Shown here in pieces: positions 1 to 9,755 of a stretch of DNA of 14,401 bases (the first letter of the stretch is position 1; each line of letters begins with the position of its first letter). The stretch comes from Irineochytrium annulatum (Eukaryota > Chytridiomycota > Chytridiomycetes > Chytridiales > Chytridiaceae). The stretch spans positions 1 through 14,401 of the forward strand of contig JADGJL010000750.1 of the NCBI GenBank assembly GCA_027600665.1. Direction: 5' to 3'. The translations under genes and the position numbers were made by a program. The notes under the pieces were generated by a model. The model was not told the origin of the DNA, ran no database searches, and saw only the letters and a program-made list of their open reading frames with translations.

Positions 1-922
<922 letters not shown>

Positions 923-1045
923 AAGGAAATCGCCGACGCAGCAAATAGATCCCCGCGTCGTGGCGCCACACCGCCGAGCAAGGGGGAAACTCAATAGAAG
1001 AATCCTTGGTAAACTTTGTGAACAAAAATATACTGTGTGTGAAGG

Positions 1046-1776
1046 TCACGCGTGCATCGGCTGCATCGATTCCACAAATTCCTGTGCCAGATACGTTTAG
1101 CTTCACAAGAGAAGAGCGTGTAAGGCTCACCGTCTCCGCCTTCTTGTACGCCGCCTTAAGCCCCTCGACTTCCCTCCAGCAATCCAAAGTCCGCCCCGGA
1201 TTCTTGTTATAGCACTCCATGACCTCCGCCTCCTTCGCCTTGTACTCCTTGCTTGGCTTCGGTCTCGGAACGCTGTTTAACATCAGATTTAATAACGTTA
1301 GCCCACAAAAAGATAGGTTGGTCAACGAAGGCCGGTATACATTCGCTGCCGCCGAAGCAGGTCCTCGACCTCCCGCCTGATCTGGTCCGCGCTCCGGGAC
1401 TCGAAGTTGAGCCGCTTCTGTGTCTGCATGGCCAGCTCGCGCTCCACGCGAGATGTCACGATCTCTTCGACGTCCTTGTCGCTGGCGCCGGAGGATGATG
1501 ACCTCGACGACCGCAGCCGGGGCTAACACATATTAGAACTCCAGAAGCATATAACTTTAAAGCCTTACATCGGGAGGCAATCCCTGGAGTGCCCTTAGGA
1601 GATTCGGTGTAAACTGTATCGGGAGCGTCAGTCAAATTCGTCAGCGAACCCATCCCACCTCGATAGGAGTCTGCGGCTCATTGCGGAAGATCAGCGCGTC
1701 CGGCTTGCTAGTATTGGCGCCCTGTGCGGGAGATGGTCCTTCAGTCGAGCTGCTCGAACTGTCATGCCCTCACCAT
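1046..1776 (-). CDS. MIC19: MICOS subunit MIC19 (CHCHD3-type, fungal)
   Basis: Peripheral inner-membrane subunit of the MICOS complex, which shapes mitochondrial crista junctions. Exons on the minus strand are 1776-1774 (ATG only), 1721-1659, 1613-1569, 1522-1341, 1272-1131 and 1081-1046, giving 156 aa; introns are 45-68 nt and all phases agree. Spliced, the protein starts MGANTSKPD, a classical N-myristoylation context (Gly2, Ser6). This is followed by IFRNEPQTPIEFTPNLL, a charged coiled-coil with REVEDLLRRQR, and a C-terminal CHCH segment with C118-x10-C129 and LDCWREVEGLK. Only one cysteine pair is present; as I recall, yeast Mic19 also has a single CX10C pair while animal CHCHD3 has two CX9C pairs. 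The last exon adds EFVESMQPMHA and a TGA stop. It lies head-to-head with POP1, 44 bp apart, and convergent with CFAP91. Recognition is strong; exon 1 is an inference from the myristoylation motif and frame. Confidence 0.85.
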
Positions 1777-1820
1777 TGACGATTTTCCTTTTTGACAACC
1801 GTGCTGTCCATGTTCCGACG
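1777..1820. promoter_or_regulatory. Shared divergent promoter MIC19 / POP1
   Basis: Only 44 bp separate the start codons of MIC19 (minus) and POP1 (plus). The interval has a pyrimidine stretch (TTTTCCTTTTT) and no TATA box that I can recognise. The two 5' UTRs and promoters must therefore overlap each other or reach into the neighbouring coding region. That it acts as a bidirectional promoter is inference from geometry. Confidence 0.5.
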
Positions 1821-4703
1821 ATGGACGACAAGGGGACGGACAAGAAGCGAAAGCGGGAAGGAACCGAGAACCTGAATTCGAAGCAGAGGAGGAAGGGTGA
1901 GTGTTTGAGCCCGTACACCGCGTAGCTGTTAGCTGACTCGGTATTCCAGTGAAGCAGCAGATGGTCGTCCAACCCCCTATGGACCCTGCAGGTCCGCTGT
2001 CCGCCGGCGTGACCACGCTAAAATCTTGAGCAGATCTTCTCCCGGCACGCGCGCTAAACGTTGAGGAGTTCGTCGAGGTGGGTGATTTCAAGAAGGTCAA
2101 CTCTGACCCAGTGATCAGGCCCGCGCGTTCGAGCTGCATTCGATGGAGCGATCGCTCGCAAACGCTACGTAAGGATATTTCGACGCGTGAGCAATGACCC
2201 AATGATATGCGTCAGGGAGTTCACCGGCGCCATGCGCGTGTTCCAGACGCTGCCTCGGCACATGCGCCGTCGTGCGGCGAGCCATAACGTCAAGCGGCTT
2301 CCTCAGCGCGTTCGTGAGCGCGCCTTAAAGGAGGTTCGAGAGTTGTATGTTTGCACGGGGGTTGATCCGTCTCGTTATTCAGATGTCAACCGGAAAATCC
2401 GACCCTCAGGTAAAGACGAAGAAGACGCGTCGCGCCAAGCGCCGCCCGGGCAACATCATCGAGTTTTTCGGTCGCTCTAAACGTACGTTCCTCACCTTTG
2501 GTTCACCAATTGACGCGTCTGTTCATCCTAGCGGATAAGATCTGGCTCGAGACGCACCTCTGGCACGCCAAACGGTTCCACATGACGACAACCTGGGGCT
2601 TTAAACTTGCCGAGCGTCCCAACGAGAAGAGCGAGCGCGCGAACGCGAGGGCCGCGAAGTACATGTCGGTGATGCATGACGCGAGCTACTTTCGATGTGT
2701 TGAGGTGGAGGGTGCGTATGGGGATATTGTGGATGCCTTGGCGGGCGTTATGGACCCCACGACTCCGGGGGTAGGGGGGAATAGGTGAGTTTTTGGCAAA
2801 GATGGAATTTTACGAATAAACATGCGCGAAGGTACAAGAAAGGGGAGCGACAGGGCGCCACGTTTTTGCATCGCCCCGGAAGTTTCCCAAATGGTGCTAT
2901 CTGCCCTATTACGTTCCACTGGCACCCCAACTCTGATGTCGACAGGACCCGGAAGCTATGGATCTGGGTGCACCCGTCCGCGTTTGAAGAGGCACTAGAG
3001 TGTTTCGTGGACGTTTCCAACGCGTCGGAGGGGAAAGGTGTTGTTTCCGCTACTTTCTTTAGAGGGGGCTCATTGTATTAGTCTCATTCAAGCATATCGA
3101 CTCCGAGCTTTCGCGGTTTGAGTTCACTGGACCGCGGTCGCATGCCGTTTTGACGGAGGTGCTAAAGCTGGGCGATGCGGATGAGACACCGGCTGCTAGG
3201 CTGTGGAGGGATCTTGAGCTGCTAAGGACGCCAGCGGCTCTTCCGCCGGGCGTCGTTATTGGTCTAAACGTTTTGGATCCGCGCCTAAGGTTTGCGTGGT
3301 AACCCCAGCTATTGAGTTTACTGATGACTGTATCGTATTATCAGTCCTTCCCCAAAAATGCCGGCTAGAGCCACTTCAGTCCCTGAACCCTCCGCCAGCA
3401 GAATCCAGAACCACCTCATCAGTTGGCCGACCAGCGTTGCCCCGTCTCGCCTCTGGTCCGCCGATGAACGAACTAAAATCATTGAAGGAAAACCGACAGA
3501 TAAGCAAATCAACTCGATGAGGGAAAAGGTTCCGTTCTTGTTTACATTAACCACTAAGCGGAAAATATAGGAGCTCGTCCCCACGGGATCCCTCATGCCT
3601 AGCTTCCCCACAATCCCCATCATCCTCCTCCAGCGCCGCACGGCCCCCACGTCTGTCAGCGACAATATGGAGCACGCCTCCGGCTGGGACATTGTCGTCC
3701 CCTCGTCATACGGCATCGTCCTTTGGAGAGCCTTCGTCTTTGCCGGAGCGCGCGTCGGCGGGTTGAATGAGCGCCGGCAGCTGCACTACGAGGCCGGCAC
3801 GCCAGCATTTCCGTATGATTTCCCCGAAACGCCAGCGTTTACTCGGTGGGCGGAGAGCATGGGGGTGGAGGAGAAGGTGAAGTGGGAAAGGAAACCGAAG
3901 GCGAAGAGGGTTAATTTTAGGAAGTTGGGGGTTGATGAGCCGTTCAGGTCGGATTTTGGGAAGGTGTTGAGCGGCCCGGAAGTTGGGGATGAGAGTAGGG
4001 ATGCGTTTATGGCAGACGCTGTGGCTCCGCAGGAGAAGGAGGAGAAGGAGGAAGAGAAAAAGCCTGAGGAGAAGGCGACAGGGAAGAAAACCAACCCGGT
4101 TGTGAAGGCGGCTGAAAGTAGGGCCGAGGAGAGGACCGAGGAGAAAGCTCAGGAGAAGGAGGACGAGGAGGAGAAGAAGGAGCCGGTCGTCGTGGAACCT
4201 GTCATCGTCCTCCACAGCTACCAACTCGTCAAATCCCTCTCAAAAGGCCTCGCTGTCGGCGACGCCCCTGCAGATATCGCCTCTAGGCTATCCGATGCGA
4301 TGGGGGCCCCGTTTGATGAAACACAGCTGCTCTCAACTTTCGCGAGAATTAAAATAACGATTCTGGGCCGCGGAGCCCCGGACGACCGCGGGCTGGTCTA
4401 CATGGCGACGCATGAGGAGCAGGAGTTTTGGGTGGAGTCTTTGAAGAGGAACAAGAGCATCAAGGAGGAGTTTGATGCTAGGGATCCGAGCTTTCCTCTT
4501 GTAACTTCTTTTGCTTTTTGGACGTTCTGACTTAAAGTTAGGATCGCATCCCGCCTAAATCCTCGATTGTTGGCCATATAACGACCGGCGGGTATTCACT
4601 GGGTGCTGGGAAGGGGACCTCGATTGCTACTGTAAGCGTTAAAGGCTTTCTTGATATCTACGCAACGGCGAAGAGGTTTGACTCAAATATTAGCGATGAC
4701 TAA
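1821..4703 (+). CDS. POP1: RNase P/MRP protein subunit POP1
   Basis: Largest protein subunit of nuclear RNase P and RNase MRP, needed for tRNA 5' processing and rRNA processing. Proposed exons: 1821-1896, 1950-1991, 2034-2077, 2119-2168, 2216-2333, 2383-2482, 2532-2784, 2832-3037, 3082-3298, 3345-3528, 3571-4500 and 4542-4703. The sum is a multiple of three, about 793 aa. Pop1-domain signatures are clear: [34 protein letters not shown], a basic [14 protein letters not shown] block, and [14 protein letters not shown]. The POPLD domain follows at about residue 468 ([20 protein letters not shown], then GARVGGLNE). The C-terminus has the expected [17 protein letters not shown] block. An unusual Glu/Lys-rich stretch of about 50 residues (roughly 584-634; bases 4030-4180) interrupts the region between POPLD and the C-terminal fold. 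Exon boundaries near 2334-2409 and 3289-3298 are ambiguous: a GTTTGC donor at 3290 also fits, and the 2333/2383 junction could be 2348/2410. Human POP1 is longer (about 1024 aa). Confidence 0.88.
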
Positions 4704-4709
4704 GTACAA

Positions 4710-4715
4710 TTTATT
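4710..4715 (-). terminator. Candidate polyadenylation signal for JIP5
   Basis: The plus strand reads TTTATT, so the minus strand reads AATAAA. It lies about 112 bp beyond the JIP5 stop and only 7 bp past the POP1 stop. Assignment is by position only. Confidence 0.45.
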
Positions 4716-4801
4716 CAGCAACAATTGGAAGACACCCAACTTCATCCTGGTCCGTAGTCGGACCGGTCGCGTGTGTTGGCCCGCGACATTTGAGATTATT
4801 C

Positions 4802-4807
4802 AATAAA
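4802..4807 (+). terminator. Candidate polyadenylation signal for POP1
   Basis: AATAAA on the plus strand, about 100 bp after the POP1 stop codon and 20 bp before the JIP5 stop codon. Cleavage 10-30 nt downstream would place the POP1 transcript end inside JIP5 antisense sequence. Confidence 0.5.
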
Positions 4808-4827
4808 ATACAATGACGCGCTGACTA

Positions 4828-6197
4828 TCAATCCAAATCTGCGAAAAAACTGTTGGCCTTTGTCGCGGTCTTGAATCCGCTTTTAGCCTTCTTCCCGCGC
4901 TTCCGCTTAACAGGGTCTTCCGACGCATCACTGTCGGCGTCCGAAAGGACGCGCTTTCCCGCCGTGCTCGCTCCGCCATCCAAATCGCCATCGCCGTCGG
5001 GCTCCAAATCCGCACCCTCATCCGCACCACCTTTCCTGTCATCGTCGCTATCGCTGTCATCCTCCTCCCCGCCACTCCCTGTCAGTCCAAACGGCCTCAG
5101 CGACCAAAACTTCAACATATTATCATGCGCCGTGCTCCCGCAGTAAAACCCGTCGCTCGTAACCCTCACCCGCTCGACCGAGCTGTCCCCGTGGTCACCT
5201 AGCACGCCTACGAGAGTGTGAGGGAAAAGCGTGATGACGCGGATGGACCCATCGTCGGACCCCGTAACGATGGCATCCTCGTCGACTTTGCACAGGGTGT
5301 CGATTGACCCCGGGTGGCCAGGAAATCGGTCGGTGCAGTCGCCCCAGTCGGAGAAAGTGAAGAAAGAGAGGACGCCTTCTTCCGTGCCGACGACGGCTTT
5401 GGTGCCGTTCTATGACATCCCTCCCGTTAATAACCGAGAAGTCCGGGCCAATAGAAGCTCGCTTACCCGTACGAACGCGACGCTCAGCAGCTCCTCGTCC
5501 TGGTTGTCGCACACCTTGATCGGCTTCTGCTTCCGCACATCGTACACCGACAACGTGCCGTCGGCGCTCGTCGCAATCAGGGTGCTCTTGTCCTCCAGGT
5601 ACGCGAGGTCCGAGATGAAGTCGCCGTGTTCAGTATAATTCCGCACTTCTTTGCGCGCCCGGAGATCCCAGAGCTTTACGACGCCAGCGTCGTCCCCCGA
5701 CGCGATGAGGTTGGGCGCGAGGGAGAGGAGTCGGTTGATTGCTTCGCTGCGAATCGGTAAGCTGATGCATCTTAGTGAACGAAGGGAAAACTTACGGATG
5801 TGCGTTGGGTTTCCGTAGCTTCAGCTTGCCGCTGTCCGCGTCCAGGACGACCAGTGACCGATCTTTGCCGGCGCTGTACAGATCTGGTTGAATTCAGTTT
5901 AATATGGATTGCCCATGTCGGCCACAATCCTACCAACCTTTCCCATCCAGTCCGTACTCTACCGTGCGGCAAGAAGACTTATGCGGATTTGTTGAGAACA
6001 GGACCGCAGACTCGTCGACCTCTGAGAACGACCGGCTGGCCTCAGGTAGTCAGAGCCAGTCCGGCCAATGATACTTACCATATGATATCACCGGTGATCA
6101 AGCCCGCTGCCACGATCCCCCCGTCGGGATGGAACGCGAAGTCGAAGACATGAGCCTCATATTGCAGGTTGTCAAGCGTTGGGGCCAAGGGTGGCAT
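4828..6197 (-). CDS. JIP5: JIP5/WDR55-type WD40 protein, ribosome biogenesis
   Basis: WD40 beta-propeller of the Jip5/WDR55 family, a nucleolar/nuclear protein linked to rRNA processing and 60S subunit production. Exons (minus): 6197-6079, 6035-5938, 5883-5796, 5746-5467 and 5409-4828; all phases agree, giving 388 aa, close to human WDR55 (about 383). Blade signatures in order: FDFAFHPDGGIVAAGLITGD, the SSCRTVEYGLDGK segment, LYSAGKDRSLVVLDADSGKL, LIASGDDAGVVKLWDLR, LIATSADGTLSVYDVR, KAVVGTEEGVLSFFTFSDWG, AIVTGSDDGSIRVITLFP, and a final NMLKFWSL. The C-terminal tail of roughly 90 residues is acidic (EEDDSDSDDD) and then strongly basic (KRKRGKKAK, a probable nuclear localisation signal), ending NSFFADLD. 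The start at 6197 is preferred because reading further upstream would run over the EBP1 start codon without another ATG. It is head-to-head with EBP1 and convergent with POP1. Confidence 0.88.
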
Positions 6198-6240
6198 TAG
6201 ATGAAATTTGACCGACTTTTCTTCATTCCACTCTGCCAAT
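6198..6240. promoter_or_regulatory. Shared divergent promoter JIP5 / EBP1
   Basis: Only 43 bp lie between the JIP5 start (6197, minus) and the EBP1 start (6241, plus). Both genes act in ribosome production, so co-regulation from one bidirectional promoter is plausible. No TATA box or named motif is evident. The bidirectional role is inferred from spacing. Confidence 0.5.
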
Positions 6241-7499
6241 ATGGACCTTGACCAGCTGGACGCCGACAACCGGCTGACGGATCATGTCGTCCAAAAGTAC
6301 CAGACCTCCGCCGCGTTCGCCAACGAGGCGATCCGGAGGGTCCTCTCGGCCGCCGCTCCAGGGGTGCGGATCGTGCAGCTCTGCAAGGCGGGGGATGATT
6401 ACATCCTCGAGCAGACTGCGAAAGTGTTCACGACGGTGGAGAGGGGGATTGCATTCCCCACGAGCGTAACAGGTGCGTTGGACGTCTACGTCGGTTCTTT
6501 TGTCGCTGAATTGAAGAGATAGTCAATGAGGTGGCCATGAACTATTCGCCGCTCGCGCACGACGACTCCGCCGGAACCGAACTGAAGGAAGGGGACGTCG
6601 TGAAAGTCGAGCTGGGTGTCCACATCGACGGCTACATCAGCACGCTCGCACACACCACCGTACTCAACCCGGCACCTTCTGTACCGATCACAGGCCCTGC
6701 GGCGGACGTCATTGCGGCGGCCCACTACGCCGCCGAGTCCGCTCTCCGCCTGATCCGATACGGCGGTGAGTCGTCCGAGGTCATCGACGCCGTCAATAAG
6801 ATCGCGGCGGGCTTCGGCGTCAAGGCCGTCCAGGGCACGTCAACTCGGCTGATGAAGCGGTTCCTGCTCGAAGCGGAGCAGGAGATCCCGAACGGGATCG
6901 CGACGAGTGACATGGAGAGCTTTCTGTTCGCCGATCACGAGGTGTACGCTATCAATATTGTAATGTCGACGGGGTCCGGCTCGCTTAAACCCTCCACGGA
7001 GAAGCCCACCATCCTCCAGCGTGATGTGCAGCGGACGTACAACCTCAAGGTCAAAGCTGCGCGGGCGTGCTTTAACGACATCCAGCGGAATTTCGGCGTG
7101 TTCCCGTTCTCGATGCGAGCGTTGATGGACGTGGACCCGCATCACCGGCTCGGGATCGCCGAGTGCGTGTCGAAGGATGTGGTGTTGGGACGGCCGACGC
7201 TGACGGAAATCAACGGCTCGGTAGTGGCACATTTCAAGATGACTGTGTTGCTGCTGCCTGGCGGGCCGATGCGGTTGACGGCGCCGCTGAACCCGCCGTA
7301 CATTCAGTCGCAGTATTCTATTGAGGGGACGCCGTTCGCGGAACTGTTGAAGACCAACATCAAGGTGGCGAAGGCCAAGCTGCCGGTAATGACCTTTTTG
7401 TCCTTAAAGACCTTTTTGTCTTTAAAGACCTCGACTGAATCTTCATTCTTGTTGCAGAACGCTTCGAACGCGAATTCGTCTGGGATGGAGGTCGAATGA
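6241..7499 (+). CDS. EBP1/PA2G4-like (M24 methionine-aminopeptidase fold, ribosome-associated)
   Basis: Pita-bread-fold M24 family protein of the PA2G4/EBP1/Cdb4 group, which binds near the 60S peptide exit tunnel and takes part in ribosome biogenesis. Exons 6241-6472, 6523-7385 and 7458-7499 give 378 aa, close to human PA2G4 (394). Family landmarks: VVQKYQTSAAFANEAIRRVL, GIAFPTSVTVNEVAMNYSPL (across the first splice), LKEGDVVKVELGVHIDGYI, HEVYAINIVMSTGSG, and FKMTVLLLPGGPMRLTAP. Metal ligands are lost: the two aspartates that MetAP2 uses align to Glu107 and Thr118, and no MetAP-type ligand histidine is evident, so it is expected to be catalytically inactive like EBP1. The last intron (7386-7457, 72 nt) is a multiple of three and has no stop, so the unspliced frame also reaches the same stop, giving a 402-aa form. 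The Lys-rich tail of animal EBP1 is absent; this protein ends SSGMEVE. Confidence 0.9.
7391..7426. repeat. 18-bp tandem duplication inside the last EBP1 intron
   Basis: Two head-to-tail copies of GACCTTTTTGTCCTTAAA (7391-7408) and the same sequence with one C-to-T change (7409-7426). They lie within the proposed intron 7386-7457. The duplication accounts for this intron being longer (72 nt) than most in the window. If unspliced it would encode TFLSLK twice in frame. Confidence 0.9.
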
Positions 7500-8312
7500 A
7501 TTTCATTTGCGGTCGTTCGTAGCTTGACCATTGTATTTATTAGTTACAGTATTCGATCACGTTTGTGGATCAGTCGAGAAAGAATAGATTTGCATAAAAT
7601 ACAGACAAATTTAACGAGATCAAATTGAGGTGCAACAATACTTGTTGACAAAAGTTTTCCATTGCTTTCACATTGACGCCCCGCCAACCGTAGCCCATCT
7701 ATCAACCTGCAGGCGAAGCTCCAATTTACACCGCACTTTCTCTTCTTACTCTGACCTATTCCCGATCCCGTCCGTAGCCTGTCCCTCAGTCCAACATGAA
7801 GTCCAACATGAACGTCTGCTACCATCTCATGCGACCGGAAAGGATAAGCCATTGTCTAGTCGAGCGAAGTAGAGGAGATTATCCCGGCCCCTCTGGTCAA
7901 CCCATCATCGCCATATCAAAGGCTTCCGAGCAGCGACAAAGGAATTAGGCCTAACCCGCATCCGCGACGCTCCGTCATTCAGCACGACGGGGGGGAGGCA
8001 GCCAACAATCCGCAATCTGCAAGTCCGCGTCCGGAGAAGCGAAGTCGTTCCACGAAGGGAAAAGTGTCGCTTTCCGTCATTCCGATATGCAGTAGTGACG
8101 ATCGAGGCCGCGCCCCGAGACTTCATTGCTGGCGCGGCTCGGCACGTCCCGGTCGCCGCATGACGCCGCAGGCCACAAAGAGGCCACATGGTGGACAGCG
8201 ACAGTCCGGCACTGCGCTTTGGTGAATCGCTTCAACCATTTTTTGTTAGCGACGTCCAATCGACCGGCTTGCTTCAGCAAGGAGGCCATTCACCACCACT
8301 GCGATTACGGCG
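7500..8312. other. Gene-free interval: EBP1 3' region and upstream region of the HAPSTR1-like gene
   Basis: I found no supported gene in these 813 bp. The first part is AT-rich and probably carries the EBP1 3' UTR (a CATAAAAT stretch near 7593). The second part is GC-rich and probably holds the promoter and 5' UTR of the downstream gene. It contains four copies of the TGACG/CGTCA pentamer (7973-7977, 8075-8079, 8096-8100, 8161-8165) and a perfect palindrome TTAGGCCTAA at 7945-7954. Open frames of 70-102 codons exist on both strands but match nothing I recognise. No tRNA-like sequence was seen. Confidence 0.6.
7788..7811. repeat. 12-bp perfect tandem duplication
   Basis: AGTCCAACATGA occurs twice in direct succession (7788-7799 and 7800-7811), in noncoding sequence downstream of EBP1. 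Each copy contains an ATG. It is probably a recent slippage duplication. Confidence 0.9.
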
Positions 8313-9755
8313 ATGCAGGAGGAGGACACTCTCACGGCCTACTTCAAAGCGGCGGCCCTGCAAGTCACCCAGCTGTACAAGGAGGCCCAGCGGCAGCGGA
8401 CCCAGACCTTCGAGGACGGATATGCTCAAGGCCTGAATGACGTCCTGCGATTCCTGTCCGTCTCGGGCATCTCCCTTGCCTCATCCTCGTCGGGGCATCA
8501 GCCCGCGTTTTCACCACATCCACCGGCGGCATCCGGGAAGCACCCGGCGGCGGCGCATCCGCCACCAACCCACTCCGTCGCATCACCCGCCGTCATCCCC
8601 GCGATCGCCACGGCCGTCTCTCACACCGATAGCCCTTCTATCCCTCCGCAATGTCCTCGACCGGCCTTATCGGACATGGACTCGACCTCGACCGTCACCT
8701 TGGATGGCGGCGATGCTGCGGCATCAGCGACGGCGGCAGCGGTGCCAGTCTACCTCGCCGTGACCCTCCAGGACATTGAGACCTTCTTCCGTTCGAAGCC
8801 GTCCATTACCTCCGATTCCGGAGTGGACCCGCTCGCCCCTCTCCTTGCTAAGCTGACGACCCCCCCGAACCCGTCGGGAGTCGTCTTGTTTAACAACGAC
8901 GCGCCGCCGGCACCGCCGGCTTTCACGTTCACCGCCCAGCCGACTTCCGTGGCCGTCAGTGCCACCCCCTCGACCACGACGCATCATCATCACCCGCGGC
9001 GGCCGCATCATCACACGAGATCGCACCGGATCTTCTCGACTAAGCAAAGCACTGGACCGTACAATACCAGCTTGTTTGATGCGATCTCGGGGCTCGGGAT
9101 CGACGGGACCGCTGCAGTGAACAACTCGACTCACGCTGCCGCGAACGAAGGGTTCGGCGGCTTGTTCTTTGGGGACGCCGGGAATGGGCTTTTTGGCTCT
9201 GCGGCCGGATTGAATATGGGAGCGAACGGACCCCCTGGAGGCGGGGGTGGCGCGAGGCTTCGTGGCGGCGTTCAGGGCCTATCCCTCGCATCTCCGACGG
9301 ATGACGATGGAGACGATATGGCCGTGGCGGGGGATCATGTACCGCCTGGACCGAACCCGCGAAAACGGCGCTGGGCGCCGTCGCAGCCCAGCCCCGTGCT
9401 GGGCGCTGGTGCGATGGGTGGCCCCGGTGGGACGCGGAACGCTTTTATGATGGGGCTCGGTGCAGGCGCTGGCGTCGCAGGGACAGGCATGGGGCCTGGG
9501 GTAACGAACGTGATTGGCCCTAACGGCGTTGGCGCGGTCGGTGGGAACGGGATGAGGATGTTTGGGGGCAGCCCGAGGCGAGGCGCGGACGGAGCTGCGG
9601 ACACGGGGACCGAGGCGATGATGAGGATGCAGATGCAGGGGCAGCAGCAGCGGGACCACCAGATGCAGATGGAGTTTTCCGACGGCGGGGAGTACGGATA
9701 TCAGACGGAGCCGCCGAAGAAGAGGGGGAGGAGGGAGGAGAGGATGTCAGAGTGA
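8313..9755 (+). CDS. HAPSTR1-like (C16orf72/DUF4588) N-terminal domain protein with long low-complexity tail
   Basis: Single-exon frame of 480 aa starting at ATG 8313. Residues about 8-49 (TAYFKAAALQVTQLYKEAQR, then FEDGYAQGLNDVLRFL) resemble the core helix of the HAPSTR1/C16orf72 family, whose human member acts with the ubiquitin ligase HUWE1 in stress signalling. I make this match from memory of the pattern ATAVTNLYKESVDTHQRS. The rest is low complexity: Pro/Ala/Ser-rich to about residue 110, a His/Arg cluster (HHHHPRRPHHH, about 222-232), a Gly/Ala/Met-rich stretch (about 290-440), and a Gln/Met tail. Basic clusters PRKRRW (about 350) and KKRGRREER near the C-terminus look like nuclear localisation signals. 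A short SLFDAISGLGIDG block near residue 253 may be a second conserved motif. It is convergent with TTC36. Function in fungi is not assigned here; it could also be a nuclear regulator unrelated to HAPSTR1. Confidence 0.6.
   Translation: MQEEDTLTAYFKAAALQVTQLYKEAQRQRTQTFEDGYAQGLNDVLRFLSVSGISLASSSSGHQPAFSPHPPAASGKHPAAAHPPPTHSVASPAVIPAIATAVSHTDSPSIPPQCPRPALSDMDSTSTVTLDGGDAAASATAAAVPVYLAVTLQDIETFFRSKPSITSDSGVDPLAPLLAKLTTPPNPSGVVLFNNDAPPAPPAFTFTAQPTSVAVSATPSTTTHHHHPRRPHHHTRSHRIFSTKQSTGPYNTSLFDAISGLGIDGTAAVNNSTHAAANEGFGGLFFGDAGNGLFGSAAGLNMGANGPPGGGGGARLRGGVQGLSLASPTDDDGDDMAVAGDHVPPGPNPRKRRWAPSQPSPVLGAGAMGGPGGTRNAFMMGLGAGAGVAGTGMGPGVTNVIGPNGVGAVGGNGMRMFGGSPRRGADGAADTGTEAMMRMQMQGQQQRDHQMQMEFSDGGEYGYQTEPPKKRGRREERMSE

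Noticed and set aside
1762..2202. Minus-strand frame over the POP1 5' exons
   Set aside because: It overlaps POP1 exons with recognisable Pop1 motifs and shows no domain of its own.
3706..4224. Minus-strand frame rich in leucine runs that looks like a membrane protein
   Set aside because: It is the reverse-strand shadow of the GAG/AAG-rich Glu/Lys stretch of POP1.
7544..7872. Short frames on both strands in the gap after EBP1 (102 and 80 codons)
   Set aside because: No recognisable motif, no intron pattern supporting extension, and mutually overlapping.
7797..7949. 51-codon ATG frame starting in the 12-bp tandem repeat
   Set aside because: Too short and unlike any known family; it could at most be an upstream ORF, with no evidence that it is transcribed.
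9335..9659. Pro/Ala- and His/Arg-rich minus-strand frames
   Set aside because: Shadows of the Gly/Met-rich tail of the HAPSTR1-like protein.
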